64,000 bases of DNA from Paenimyroides aestuarii (GTDB lineage: Bacteria; Bacteroidota; Bacteroidia; Flavobacteriales; Flavobacteriaceae): contig NZ_CP102382.1 of the NCBI RefSeq assembly GCF_024628805.1, forward strand, positions 372,001 to 436,000, given 5' to 3'. Numbering within the stretch: position 1 is the stretch's first letter; every line of letters begins with the position of its first letter. The notes below the pieces were generated by a model that was not told where the DNA came from, searched no databases, and worked only from the letters and a program-made list of their open reading frames with translations. Of the stretch, positions 34,266-43,037 are shown one piece after another. Both the position numbers and the translations under genes were made by a program.

Positions 34266-34394
34266 TTAGTTACCATCGTAAACTACTTCCCAATTCATGG
34301 CGTTTATTTCATCTAACGTAAAACTGTAACGTTTATCGTATAAATTTTGTTCTTGAATTTCTTCCCAACTGTATTTGCTTAAAGTAGATTGTTT
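34266..34394 (-). pseudogene. C-terminal remnant of a second immunity-like gene
   Basis: An open frame without a start, ending LSKYSWEEIQEQNLYDKRYS then FTLDEINAMNWEVVYDGN and TAA. It aligns with the end of the candidate immunity lipoprotein at 34633 (WSSI...KRYDLSIEDIQLLNYDIPY): W, I, KRY, D/E-I and N-[WY] positions match. It follows the orphan Rhs tip directly, so it looks like the tail of the immunity gene that once belonged to that tip. Confidence 0.55.
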
Positions 34395-34643
34395 CTAAAA
34401 AAGACCTAAGCACTTCACTCTTTTCAAATTGATATTGAGAAATTTTAACGGATTATTCATTACATATCCGTAACGGTTGTAATTCTGTGAATTGCTTGGA
34501 TCTTGTATAAAATTATCCGGTGCAAGGAAACGATGCAATTTAGGGTCATACAAGCGGGCATTCATGTTTATTAAACCAACACCTTGCAAATGTTCGTGTC
34601 CTGTGTATCCTCTTTCTAAGAACGTTAAATCTTTATTCTTCAT
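34395..34643 (-). pseudogene. Orphan Rhs core tip fragment
   Basis: 82 codons, beginning MKNKDLTFLERGYTGHEHL and ending in NPLKF followed by an unrelated short tail and stop. Residues 6-67 repeat the end of the Rhs core of the large gene (residues about 1778-1840) almost exactly. The underlying 127 bp (34502-34628) are identical to 36038-36164. It has no signal peptide and overlaps the immunity gene stop by 11 bp. This is the classical layout of a displaced toxin tip in Rhs loci, here disrupted. Confidence 0.75.
34502..34628. repeat. Perfect 127-bp direct repeat, copy 1 (pairs with 36038-36164)
   Basis: Identical base for base to 36038-36164, by direct comparison. It encodes the end of the Rhs core. 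Such a repeat allows recombination between the orphan tip and the full-length gene. Confidence 0.85.
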
Positions 34644-35091
34644 AAGGCGGATACATGCGCATATCTTTCATCACTTCGGTAGGCGGATATGGAATATCGT
34701 AATTTAATAGCTGAATATCTTCTATACTCAAATCATAACGCTTTAATACTTTATATTCATCTATAATTGAACTCCACGTATTATTTTTAATAGTATCTGT
34801 ATGAAAAATAAATATTGATAGTGTATCTGACGGTAACCCTTCAAAAACTTTTTCCCAAGGTTTCTTTGATGTAAAACTAAAGTTCTCACCTGGGATTATA
34901 TCCCACACAAATTTAGTTTCTACTATTAAAGTATCAGGATAGATAGGTTTTGTTAGTAACCTGTTTTCATAAGAATTTATTCCATGATTACTCTGATTCT
35001 TTAGTAAAATGACGTATTCTTTATCAGGAAATTCACAACTTATTAAAGCTGTGATTATTACAAAATATGAGATGATTTTAAAACGATACAT
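34633..35091 (-). CDS. Lipoprotein, candidate immunity protein for the Rhs-type toxin
   Basis: 152 residues with a lipoprotein signal (FKIISYFVIITALISCEFPD, Cys about 19). The mature part ends KRYDLSIEDIQLLNYDIPYP plus a Pro/Tyr-rich tail. It begins 11 bp after the 2132-residue toxin gene ends, exactly where immunity genes sit in polymorphic toxin loci, and a paralogous tail occurs after the orphan tip. Being a lipoprotein, it would neutralise a toxin acting in the periplasm. The immunity role is inferred from context only. Confidence 0.65.
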   Translation of the reverse strand: MYRFKIISYFVIITALISCEFPDKEYVILLKNQSNHGINSYENRLLTKPIYPDTLIVETKFVWDIIPGENFSFTSKKPWEKVFEGLPSDTLSIFIFHTDTIKNNTWSSIIDEYKVLKRYDLSIEDIQLLNYDIPYPPTEVMKDMRMYPPYEE

Positions 35092-35102
35092 AATATTATT
35101 TT

Positions 35103-38100
35103 TTAATTTAATGGATAATAAACTCCGTCAGGATTTAAGTATTGCGACCAATCTACGAGACCCTTATAATGTTTATCAAAATACCTTCTTGCCCAACGAT
35201 TAGCAGATGTTTCTGTACCGAAGTCATCATGTACATGACCTCTTTTTTCATCTTTCGCTGCACTTATTAAACTTGGTATTCCATAAGCAAAAAGATACCC
35301 AAAACCGGAACGTTCGCTTTGAAATGTGTGACCGTATTCGTGCATATATAACGGTATACTTAACATAAACTGTTCAAAACTTACATTAGATGGTATTGTT
35401 CCCTGAATATTAATATTTATAAATCCACCAAGTGAAACACCATTTCGTCTTGAAGCATTTTCATTGGTAATAAATGTTGCTCCTCCGAAATAATCAACTC
35501 TATCGACCTTACCTACCATGTTTCTGAAATGCCCTAAATTGTAACCTGCCCAACTTTGAAATCCTTCCCAAGTAGCACGACTTAAACTTTGTAGCATTCC
35601 TCCCCAAAAACCTCTATTCTCGTCAATATAAAATTTACCTGCAAAAATTCGCATACCATTATCAAAATTTGAAACTAAGCTTGCCGCTGTGGTTAAAGTA
35701 CTAATAGCACTCGTTGCAAAAGCAGTGTAACCTGCAATTTTTACAAAAGTAGAAGAATATCCAAGGCCAACTACAGATTTTAATCCAAAACCTACGGTTG
35801 CACCACCTACTGCTCCAATTATAGCACCTCCAAGCATACCGTTCCAAGTACTCCCAGCACTCCAATCCCATTGAAATGGATTAAAGTTATCATTAGCGGC
35901 ACTGCCTCCCAGATATGCTCCTACTACAGCTCCTACTATAACAGCCAGCCATACGATTTCACCACTTGGATCAGTAAATCTCAAAGGGTTATTCCATACA
36001 TACCCATAACGATTATAGCTCTGTGAATTACTTGGGTCTTGTATAAAATTATCCGGTGCAAGGAAACGATGCAATTTAGGGTCATACAAGCGGGCATTCA
36101 TGTTTATTAAACCAACACCTTGCAAATGTTCGTGTCCTGTGTATCCTCTTTCTAAGAACGTTAATTTATCCAGATTATTGTTCAAGCCGTCTTGTATTAA
36201 CAATACATTACCCCAAGCATCAAAATGGCGTTTTTCTACAATAGCTCCCGTGCTGTTTGTCACAGCCAAGATACTGCCTAAATAATCACGGTGCAAATAA
36301 TAAAATGCCGTAGCATTGTTTTCTTTGCGCTGCAAAATACTTGCCGAATACGGATCGCCATCTACATAGATATTCACAATGTATTTATTGGTGGTTTTAT
36401 CAAAATTAACCTCTATATCGCCTGCCGGAGAATAGTAGCGTACTTTTGAAGAAGCAGCTTCATCAGCAGCTTCATTGCCATAATACATTGCTACGCGATT
36501 ATCAAAACCATCGTATTTAAAATAAATGTTTTCTTTACCTTGCTGTTTTATGGTTAGCGGTGCCTTATGGGTATTATAGGTTACCTGCTGCAACGGGTTG
36601 TTCTGATAATATGCCAAATCATTCAAGTTCTCTACATTTTGCAGTTGGTATGCTTTAGCAGAATCATAATTGTAATCGCCCACATTGTTGTTTAAAATAC
36701 GTCCTTTACCATCGTACGTATTGGCTTCTTGTGCAATAATAGTAGCTCCTTGCTTAGTAATATTGTTTGTTAAACGATCAAACGTATCGTATTGAAACGT
36801 TTCATTGATACCACCTGTAAACAAACTGTTGGTACGTGCAGATAAGTTACCACGCAGCACATCCCAAGTATTGGTAAAAGCAAACTGTTCGATGCTGTTT
36901 TTAGATACTGTGTTTTGGGTTAGATAACCAAATTGGTCATACGAACGGTTGGTTACCAAACCGTTAGCGAATGTAAAGTTTGTAACTTGTCCTCTTTGAT
37001 TAAAAGAATTGTAAACCTTTAAATCAGTATTCGTAAGTGCGTTTTGTAATTTCCATAAGTAACCATTTTTATATACGTTTTTGGTTTTTACGGCATCTGT
37101 TCCGCTGGCACCTGTAACTTTCTTTTCTTCTGTTAAAGCTCGTCCAAGGTTGTCAAAAGTATAATTATACGTATAACTAAATCCTAAAGGAGTTGTATAT
37201 TGTTTGGAAGTTGTACGTTTGTATCCATCGTAAGTAAAAATTTCCTGATACTGTCCTGCTGTATTTGTTGTAGTAATATTGGCTAATAACTTGTCTGCAT
37301 TATAGGTATAGTTGATATTTACATCAGAATAAGTGGTGTTCAGAATTTTACCTGTCGCGTCATAAGTATGGGTAGTAGTACCATTTGGTGTGGTTTCTTG
37401 CAATAGGTCACCAATACTGTTGTACTGATAAGTATAAATACCTGCCGAAGGATCAGTCATTTTGGTTTTCCTACCCCAACTATCGTACTCAAAGCTGATT
37501 ACCGTTCCGCCATAATTAGTATTTTGCAATGTACCATTTGCATTATAGCTATAATTGATGGTTTCTCCGTTATCAACTACTTTTTTGGTTTGGTTATTTG
37601 CGTTTTTTGTTTCAGTTCTAGTTTTAACACCATCGTTTACTGTAGATGACAAACCATTGTAAGTCGCTGAAATTTCTTTACTTGTAGGCAAAACAGTTTT
37701 TATAACACGTCCGTAATTGTCGTATTCAAAGGTAGTAAATAGATTAGCTGTGCCTGTGTAAGGTTCACTTTTCTTAACTAATCGGTCTTGTGAGTCATAA
37801 CTGTAAGAGATACCAACCCAATTACCATCAATGTCTGTATAACCTTCATATGTTTTATTACCCCAACCGTTTGTAGAAACTTTTTCTTTTCGTCCGTCAG
37901 GATAATTAGTTTCTTTTCGTACAAAAGAGGAACCCAAACCACTCATAGCATTGGTTTTATACGCAAAATTAGTTGTATTACCGAGATAATCTGTTTCTGA
38001 AACAGTCATTCCCAATGCGTTATAACCAAAAGAACTAGTTAATCCATAAGGATTAGTTTGAGATAGTAACCAACCTTTGTTTTTATTGTAAACATAAGTA

Positions 38101-41100
38101 GTTTCTAATCCTTCAATATCCGTAGCTTTTTCTATATAACGTCCAGTAGTGTCATATACAGAACTTGCAATACGCGGTTGGATATCATTTGCAGAAATGG
38201 TTTTTTGAACAACATTCCCAAATATATCATACTGATTGCTTTCCGTTAGTTCTGTAGAACCTGTTGCAGCTTGCTTTTTAATAGCGGTAAGTAAATGATT
38301 TGAATATGTATAGACTTCTTTTGAAGTTTGTATATTATTCATCTTTAGTATCTTCGATGCCAGACGACCAACATAATAATTACCATTTACTAAATTGTGA
38401 TTGTAAGTAAATACAGTATTCAAAACAGACGTTTCTCCGTCTCCATTTACAGTTTCTGTTACTGAAAGTGGATTGGAATAGGCATTATACGTACTATTTA
38501 TGGTACGTTGAATACCTGTTAAACCTTCATTAATAATAGACTGAGTATTCTGTGCTTTAAAAACCTTATTTGATAAATTGGTTATATTATAGCTATGTAC
38601 TTTTTTAGTAAGGTAATTTACCGGAGTGGTAAAGAAGTTTGCCCAATCAATACTATGTGCAACATATTCTTCTTTAACCAACCCATTATTATCTAAGTCA
38701 AAAATGGTTATATTTTTTACCTGATCTTGCAAATTCGAAATGTAAGGACCTCCTCTATAAATATTAGTACCCATTCGCCCTTTAAAGCCCAAAAATCCTT
38801 TTCCGTTATGGCTAAGAGTTGCATCTGCATAAGAAAAAAGTTGTTTACGTTCGGTAGCACTTTCCCCAAACTTAAAACTTTGAGTATCATAGGTGACTTT
38901 TTTTACTAAATAGAGGCCTGGTGCAACATCAATATCTACTTTAGGGTAAACTGACATTGGTTGCTCAAATGACGCAAAAGGTAAAACTAAATCTTCTCCA
39001 TCAATCGCTGGATTATTCTTTTTCTCATCATAGACATCGTAAATTATTCTAGTAGTTACATCAAATTCATTTATAGATTTCAACTGCTGTGTAAGCACAT
39101 TGTTACGATTGTATTTGAAAGATCGTAAACTTTTATTAGTTATCACAGCTAAATCCGTTTTATAATTTTTATCATTATAATTAGAAACAGTATAAATTGG
39201 ACTTCTTCTATTCGGAGTAGCTATAGGGTAATGATTGACAGAAAAGTTAATATCGACAGGTGTTTCACCAAATTTTAAATTTTCACAAACCCACATCTGA
39301 GTAGAATTAGCATAATCATTACTAGTATTATTAATTACTTTGCAATAATCGTACGTTTTAATAATATCTGTTTTACCATCATTGTTTATATCTGTAAAGA
39401 TATAGTTGTATTCATCTACATTAACATACCTAACAGTTGATGGGAATCCTCCTTGAGAAAATGGTGTTTCTTTATTAATATTATAAAAAATACCTAAATC
39501 TTTAACAATAGTATTAAAATAGGTTCCTGTTTGAATAAAAAAAGTCCAGGTACTTGAATTAACACCATTTGGCACAACAAAATCCATTTTTCCATCTCCA
39601 TTAAAATCTCCAGAGAAAACAGGTCTTTTATCATTTGCTGTATAGGAAATTGTTGTAGAATAAATAGATTTAGAAAGCTCTAATTTATTCAAATCTTGGT
39701 TAAACTTATGGATTAGAATGGCACCATGTCTATAAACTATAAATTCATCATAACCATCGCCGTCTGTATCTGCGACCTGATAATTGAATCCAATAGGTAG
39801 GGTTTGATTGTTATATATCTGATTATTTTTTAAATCAATTATTTCCAAAGTAGTATTGTATTGATTATAGGTATTATCAACATAATTTTTTGGATGTTCT
39901 GTTCTGATTATATCTGAAATACCATCGCCATTAAAATCTGCACTAATGAAATTATCTCTTGTAGGACCGAAATCTCTAAGGTTAAAATTTTTTGTACTTA
40001 TCAATGCCATTTGGCCCCAATAATCAGGCATAAATATAAAACTATCAAAGTTAAACGTAAAATATCCACCATACGGAACTGTGTTAGTCTTCGTAATCGT
40101 AGTAAATCCCTGATTTGGTAATAAAATGTTTTGATAATTTAAAGTTTTTGTTGCTACAACTTCATTAAATGGCGTTGGAAATGCTGCGCTGTATAACGAA
40201 TTTGAGCTCGGATCAAATATGCGAAGTACATCTCCTTCTGTATATTGATGATTATCATTGTAAGTTGTATGGTACATTAAGTAACCTAATTTACCTGAAC
40301 CACTAAAATCACCTGGTATGGTCTTGGTATTACGCGCAGTAAGTTGACTTAATGAAATCCCACTACCCGTGACGTCAACTGATGATTGTTCAGTTAAAAG
40401 ATTTGTAGCAGCATCTGCTCCATATGTGAATGTAACGGGAATTTTTGTCTGAGTTCCATCCCCAGATGTTTCTGTAATTTTTTGCAATTGTTCATATCCT
40501 AATGATGTAGTTTTATAGGTTAACTGATAAGTTCTAAACATTTCTGCAAATCCTCTTACTGTTATCTTATCAAGGATTTTAGTTAATTTTGTTGCATCAG
40601 TATGAATGTATCCATTTTCCGATCTCGCCCTATCTTTATATAAAAAGCTAATATAATTGTTGCTATTTCCAATATTAATTTCGGATAACGGGTTAGAGCT
40701 TCTATAACCATAACTTATACCAGAAATTAATAAGTTCCCATTATCATTTATATATGTAAATTTAATAATAATGTTTTGGGGATTAGTGATATATGTTAAT
40801 GCGTATGTGTTATTATTTTTCGTTGAAGAAGGACTTAATCCACCATAAGCTTGCCCATAATAAGCTACTGAGCCATCGGGATATTCTATTTTAAAATAAT
40901 CATGATTGTGATTGTAAGTTGTGCCAACACCTGAAATTTTTAAATTACTGTAATTTTCAGTTTCATAAATTACATCCTGTCCAACTACTCCATATGTGCC
41001 TGACTTTATAATTAATCTTTGCCCATCTAACATAAATTGATCATCATCACCATAGGTTATCGTGCTAGCTTTACCATCTAGATATTTATTAGAACCTGTT

Positions 41101-41501
41101 TTACTAATAGCACTTAAACCCGAAATATTCCAGCCATATCCGGCAAGCCCGTTACGCGCATCACTTGAATATGAGATTCCTATATTGGGCATGATACCAT
41201 TTATTCCAATGGGAATTTCTATTGGAAAATTATACGTAGCTTGCCCAGACAAAGACACAGAAAATTCTCCTTTGGATGCACCCACAAAATCTACATCTTC
41301 AGATAATATAGGACCTGTCGGAATAGTAATGGATTGTTGCTTCTGTAAATTTTGATTATCCCCAATGAGCGCTGTATTTTGAACGATTGTAGGCTCTTTC
41401 ACTAACCCATCAACAGGTATACCAACTTCACTGATATTATGCTGCTGGGCCATTGCTGAATGCACTGCGAACAATACAAACAAAAAATAAAAATGTTTCA
41501 T
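35103..41501 (-). CDS. Rhs/YD-repeat polymorphic toxin with SpvB-like N-terminus and putative zincin tip
   Basis: 2132 residues. Order: signal peptide (1-18); SpvB/TcdB-like domain (about 55-230, FPIEIPIGINGIMPNIGISY); FG-GAP/VCBS repeats near 520, 577, 630 and 707 (e.g. FNGDGISD, FNGDGKMD); YD repeats (about 1080-1700); Rhs core (about 1735-1848, HRDYLGSILAVTN, RLYDPKLHRFLAPDNF, ending DPSGE); a variable 284-residue tip. The tip has a Gly/Ala-rich hydrophobic part (1850-1945), then HEYGH (2054-2058) with Glu2097 in TETSANRWA, the HExxH...E pattern of zincin metallopeptidases. It follows a short T9SS-sorted gene by 5 bp and precedes the candidate immunity gene. Confidence 0.85.
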   Translation of the reverse strand: MKHFYFLFVLFAVHSAMAQQHNISEVGIPVDGLVKEPTIVQNTALIGDNQNLQKQQSITIPTGPILSEDVDFVGASKGEFSVSLSGQATYNFPIEIPIGINGIMPNIGISYSSDARNGLAGYGWNISGLSAISKTGSNKYLDGKASTITYGDDDQFMLDGQRLIIKSGTYGVVGQDVIYETENYSNLKISGVGTTYNHNHDYFKIEYPDGSVAYYGQAYGGLSPSSTKNNNTYALTYITNPQNIIIKFTYINDNGNLLISGISYGYRSSNPLSEINIGNSNNYISFLYKDRARSENGYIHTDATKLTKILDKITVRGFAEMFRTYQLTYKTTSLGYEQLQKITETSGDGTQTKIPVTFTYGADAATNLLTEQSSVDVTGSGISLSQLTARNTKTIPGDFSGSGKLGYLMYHTTYNDNHQYTEGDVLRIFDPSSNSLYSAAFPTPFNEVVATKTLNYQNILLPNQGFTTITKTNTVPYGGYFTFNFDSFIFMPDYWGQMALISTKNFNLRDFGPTRDNFISADFNGDGISDIIRTEHPKNYVDNTYNQYNTTLEIIDLKNNQIYNNQTLPIGFNYQVADTDGDGYDEFIVYRHGAILIHKFNQDLNKLELSKSIYSTTISYTANDKRPVFSGDFNGDGKMDFVVPNGVNSSTWTFFIQTGTYFNTIVKDLGIFYNINKETPFSQGGFPSTVRYVNVDEYNYIFTDINNDGKTDIIKTYDYCKVINNTSNDYANSTQMWVCENLKFGETPVDINFSVNHYPIATPNRRSPIYTVSNYNDKNYKTDLAVITNKSLRSFKYNRNNVLTQQLKSINEFDVTTRIIYDVYDEKKNNPAIDGEDLVLPFASFEQPMSVYPKVDIDVAPGLYLVKKVTYDTQSFKFGESATERKQLFSYADATLSHNGKGFLGFKGRMGTNIYRGGPYISNLQDQVKNITIFDLDNNGLVKEEYVAHSIDWANFFTTPVNYLTKKVHSYNITNLSNKVFKAQNTQSIINEGLTGIQRTINSTYNAYSNPLSVTETVNGDGETSVLNTVFTYNHNLVNGNYYVGRLASKILKMNNIQTSKEVYTYSNHLLTAIKKQAATGSTELTESNQYDIFGNVVQKTISANDIQPRIASSVYDTTGRYIEKATDIEGLETTYVYNKNKGWLLSQTNPYGLTSSFGYNALGMTVSETDYLGNTTNFAYKTNAMSGLGSSFVRKETNYPDGRKEKVSTNGWGNKTYEGYTDIDGNWVGISYSYDSQDRLVKKSEPYTGTANLFTTFEYDNYGRVIKTVLPTSKEISATYNGLSSTVNDGVKTRTETKNANNQTKKVVDNGETINYSYNANGTLQNTNYGGTVISFEYDSWGRKTKMTDPSAGIYTYQYNSIGDLLQETTPNGTTTHTYDATGKILNTTYSDVNINYTYNADKLLANITTTNTAGQYQEIFTYDGYKRTTSKQYTTPLGFSYTYNYTFDNLGRALTEEKKVTGASGTDAVKTKNVYKNGYLWKLQNALTNTDLKVYNSFNQRGQVTNFTFANGLVTNRSYDQFGYLTQNTVSKNSIEQFAFTNTWDVLRGNLSARTNSLFTGGINETFQYDTFDRLTNNITKQGATIIAQEANTYDGKGRILNNNVGDYNYDSAKAYQLQNVENLNDLAYYQNNPLQQVTYNTHKAPLTIKQQGKENIYFKYDGFDNRVAMYYGNEAADEAASSKVRYYSPAGDIEVNFDKTTNKYIVNIYVDGDPYSASILQRKENNATAFYYLHRDYLGSILAVTNSTGAIVEKRHFDAWGNVLLIQDGLNNNLDKLTFLERGYTGHEHLQGVGLINMNARLYDPKLHRFLAPDNFIQDPSNSQSYNRYGYVWNNPLRFTDPSGEIVWLAVIVGAVVGAYLGGSAANDNFNPFQWDWSAGSTWNGMLGGAIIGAVGGATVGFGLKSVVGLGYSSTFVKIAGYTAFATSAISTLTTAASLVSNFDNGMRIFAGKFYIDENRGFWGGMLQSLSRATWEGFQSWAGYNLGHFRNMVGKVDRVDYFGGATFITNENASRRNGVSLGGFININIQGTIPSNVSFEQFMLSIPLYMHEYGHTFQSERSGFGYLFAYGIPSLISAAKDEKRGHVHDDFGTETSANRWARRYFDKHYKGLVDWSQYLNPDGVYYPLN
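36038..36164. repeat. Perfect 127-bp direct repeat, copy 2 (inside the Rhs toxin gene)
   Basis: Same sequence as 34502-34628, here coding for part of the Rhs core just before the variable tip. Confidence 0.85.
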
Positions 41502-41506
41502 AGTGT

Positions 41507-41962
41507 TTATTTTTTTATGATTTTATAAGATTTGCTTTGCTGAAATGCATCAAAAAGTCGGATATAGTACGTTCCTGAAGAATAAGTCGATAAATTAAAA
41601 GTTTCTATCGTTGTCCCTTCATTAACTTTTTTCAACTGCAGCATCTTTCCCGTGCCGTCAAAAAGTATTATCTGTGTAATTTGTAAGCTACTTTTCCATT
41701 CAACATTTAATAAATCTACCACAGGATTAGGATAGAATTCGATTGCTGTTGAATTTTCGTTAAGGGAATTTGATTTAGGAAGCATCGTATCTTCTTCCTT
41801 TTCCGTTTCCACACTATTAGTACTCATTACTGAATTAACTGTTAAAGTAACTAGTTCTCTTTGAATCTGATTACCTGCTGCATCATAAGTGAATTCAAGT
41901 GTTTGGGAAGATACTCCATTGACCGAAATTCCTAGAAGGATTACGAATATTTTTTTTTTCAT
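41507..41962 (-). CDS. Short T9SS-sorted protein with a YD-type motif, partner of the Rhs toxin
   Basis: 151 residues: signal peptide (about 1-19), then LEFTYDAAGNQIQRELVTL, which is a single YD-repeat-like unit, a polar linker, and a T9SS type A C-terminal sorting domain (about 75-151, IEFYPNPVVDLLNVEW ... SGTYYIRLFDAFQQSKSYKI). The CTD targets proteins through the type IX secretion system to the cell surface. It ends 5 bp before the Rhs gene, which lacks a CTD, so it may act as its export or surface-docking partner. That role is inference. Confidence 0.75.
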   Translation of the reverse strand: MKKKIFVILLGISVNGVSSQTLEFTYDAAGNQIQRELVTLTVNSVMSTNSVETEKEEDTMLPKSNSLNENSTAIEFYPNPVVDLLNVEWKSSLQITQIILFDGTGKMLQLKKVNEGTTIETFNLSTYSSGTYYIRLFDAFQQSKSYKIIKK

Positions 41963-42057
41963 AAGTTTAAATGTAAGGATTACTGTAAATTAAATAAAAG
42001 AAATTTAATCTTGATTTTTCACGAAGTATTCATAAGTGTAGGTATTTTTTGTTAAAA

Positions 42058-42087
42058 CAAATTTAATAAAAAAATACAATTATCAAA
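42058..42087 (-). promoter_or_regulatory. Promoter of the T9SS/Rhs toxin operon
   Basis: On the minus strand, TTTG (42087-42084), 18 bp, TAAATTTG (42065-42058): a good -33/-7 pair about 95 bp upstream of the 41962 start. It lies just downstream of the iterons at 42115. Confidence 0.55.
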
Positions 42088-42114
42088 ACAATTTTACTTT
42101 TTTTTTCAAAAATA

Positions 42115-42164
42115 ACACCTTAAAACACCTTAAAACACCTTAAAATACCTTAAAATACCTTAAA
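42115..42164. repeat. Five 10-bp tandem repeats upstream of the toxin operon promoter
   Basis: ACACCTTAAA three times followed by ATACCTTAAA twice, head to tail, exactly one helical turn per unit. They lie 27 bp upstream of the proposed -33 element of the toxin operon, in the 230-bp gap before the barrel gene. Confidence 0.85.
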
Positions 42165-42191
42165 ATTATTAATTAAAATTTTGAAGGAGCC

Positions 42192-42887
42192 TTACAAAAT
42201 ATAAAACATCAGCCCCAGATTCAACATATTAAAATGACTTTCACTGTCGATAATATTTTGGACATACAAGGGTTTAAAGCCATAATAGGCATAAAAATTC
42301 CATGTATTGAAACCTGCCGAAACATAAACGCCAAGATTTGATTTGGAGAAAAAATGGGGATTTTTGAAGGTATAATTCCCTAAATCGCCTCGATATTTTG
42401 AAGTAGAATTCAGTAAATAGCTGTATTTAATTCCTGTGTAAATACGCCAAAATTTATGTGAATGTACTTTGGAAGTGCGCCAGCGAAATTCGATTGGTAT
42501 TTCGATATACGAGAGTTTTTGAACGTTTTTATCTGGATTATCGTCTATTTCAAAGGCAATCGAAGCATCATCAACCAAAGCCAAATTGTGTCGCAAATTA
42601 TAAAATGCAAAACCCACGCCCGGTGCAATGGCCAAAGTGCGTTGTTTATTGATTGGAAAATCTCTCAAAAAGCCAAAATTGGTTCCTATGGAAATAGATC
42701 TTTGGTTGATACCATTGGGTTTTTTTAGTAGCAAACTGTGGGTTACGCCCACATAAAACTGGTCTTCCCGATAAAAAGGATCGGTAACTTTTATGGTGCG
42801 TTCCAATTCTGGAATGGTATCTGTTGCCTGCGAAAATGCTTGTACAGAAACCAAAAGAAGCAATATGCTAAAAATTTTTTTCATCAT
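42192..42887 (-). CDS. PorT-like outer-membrane beta-barrel protein
   Basis: 231 residues with a signal peptide (KKIFSILLLLVSVQAFSQ). The sequence FYREDQFYVGVTHSLLLKKP, FRWRTSKVHSHKFWRIYTGI and the final NLGLMFYIL resemble the PorT/SprT family of T9SS biogenesis proteins, integral outer-membrane barrels. I base this on remembered family sequences, so it could be another PorT-superfamily porin. It is upstream of, and co-oriented with, the T9SS-linked toxin operon, separated by the iteron region. Confidence 0.55.
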   Translation of the reverse strand: MMKKIFSILLLLVSVQAFSQATDTIPELERTIKVTDPFYREDQFYVGVTHSLLLKKPNGINQRSISIGTNFGFLRDFPINKQRTLAIAPGVGFAFYNLRHNLALVDDASIAFEIDDNPDKNVQKLSYIEIPIEFRWRTSKVHSHKFWRIYTGIKYSYLLNSTSKYRGDLGNYTFKNPHFFSKSNLGVYVSAGFNTWNFYAYYGFKPLYVQNIIDSESHFNMLNLGLMFYIL

Positions 42888-43037
42888 CTACAAATTATAA
42901 AACAATCCAACTTCCAAAGAAAATCACATCCGTTCATCAAAGCCTTTCAAAATGTTCAAGACAAGTTGTGTTAGCAATACTAACGTTCCACACACTTCAT
43001 CGTCACCCTAGAAATACCAACAAAAAACAAATCTACA

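Noticed and set aside
42115..42164. Considered as a CRISPR array
   Set aside because: Units are 10 bp and directly adjacent with no spacers; no cas genes in the window.
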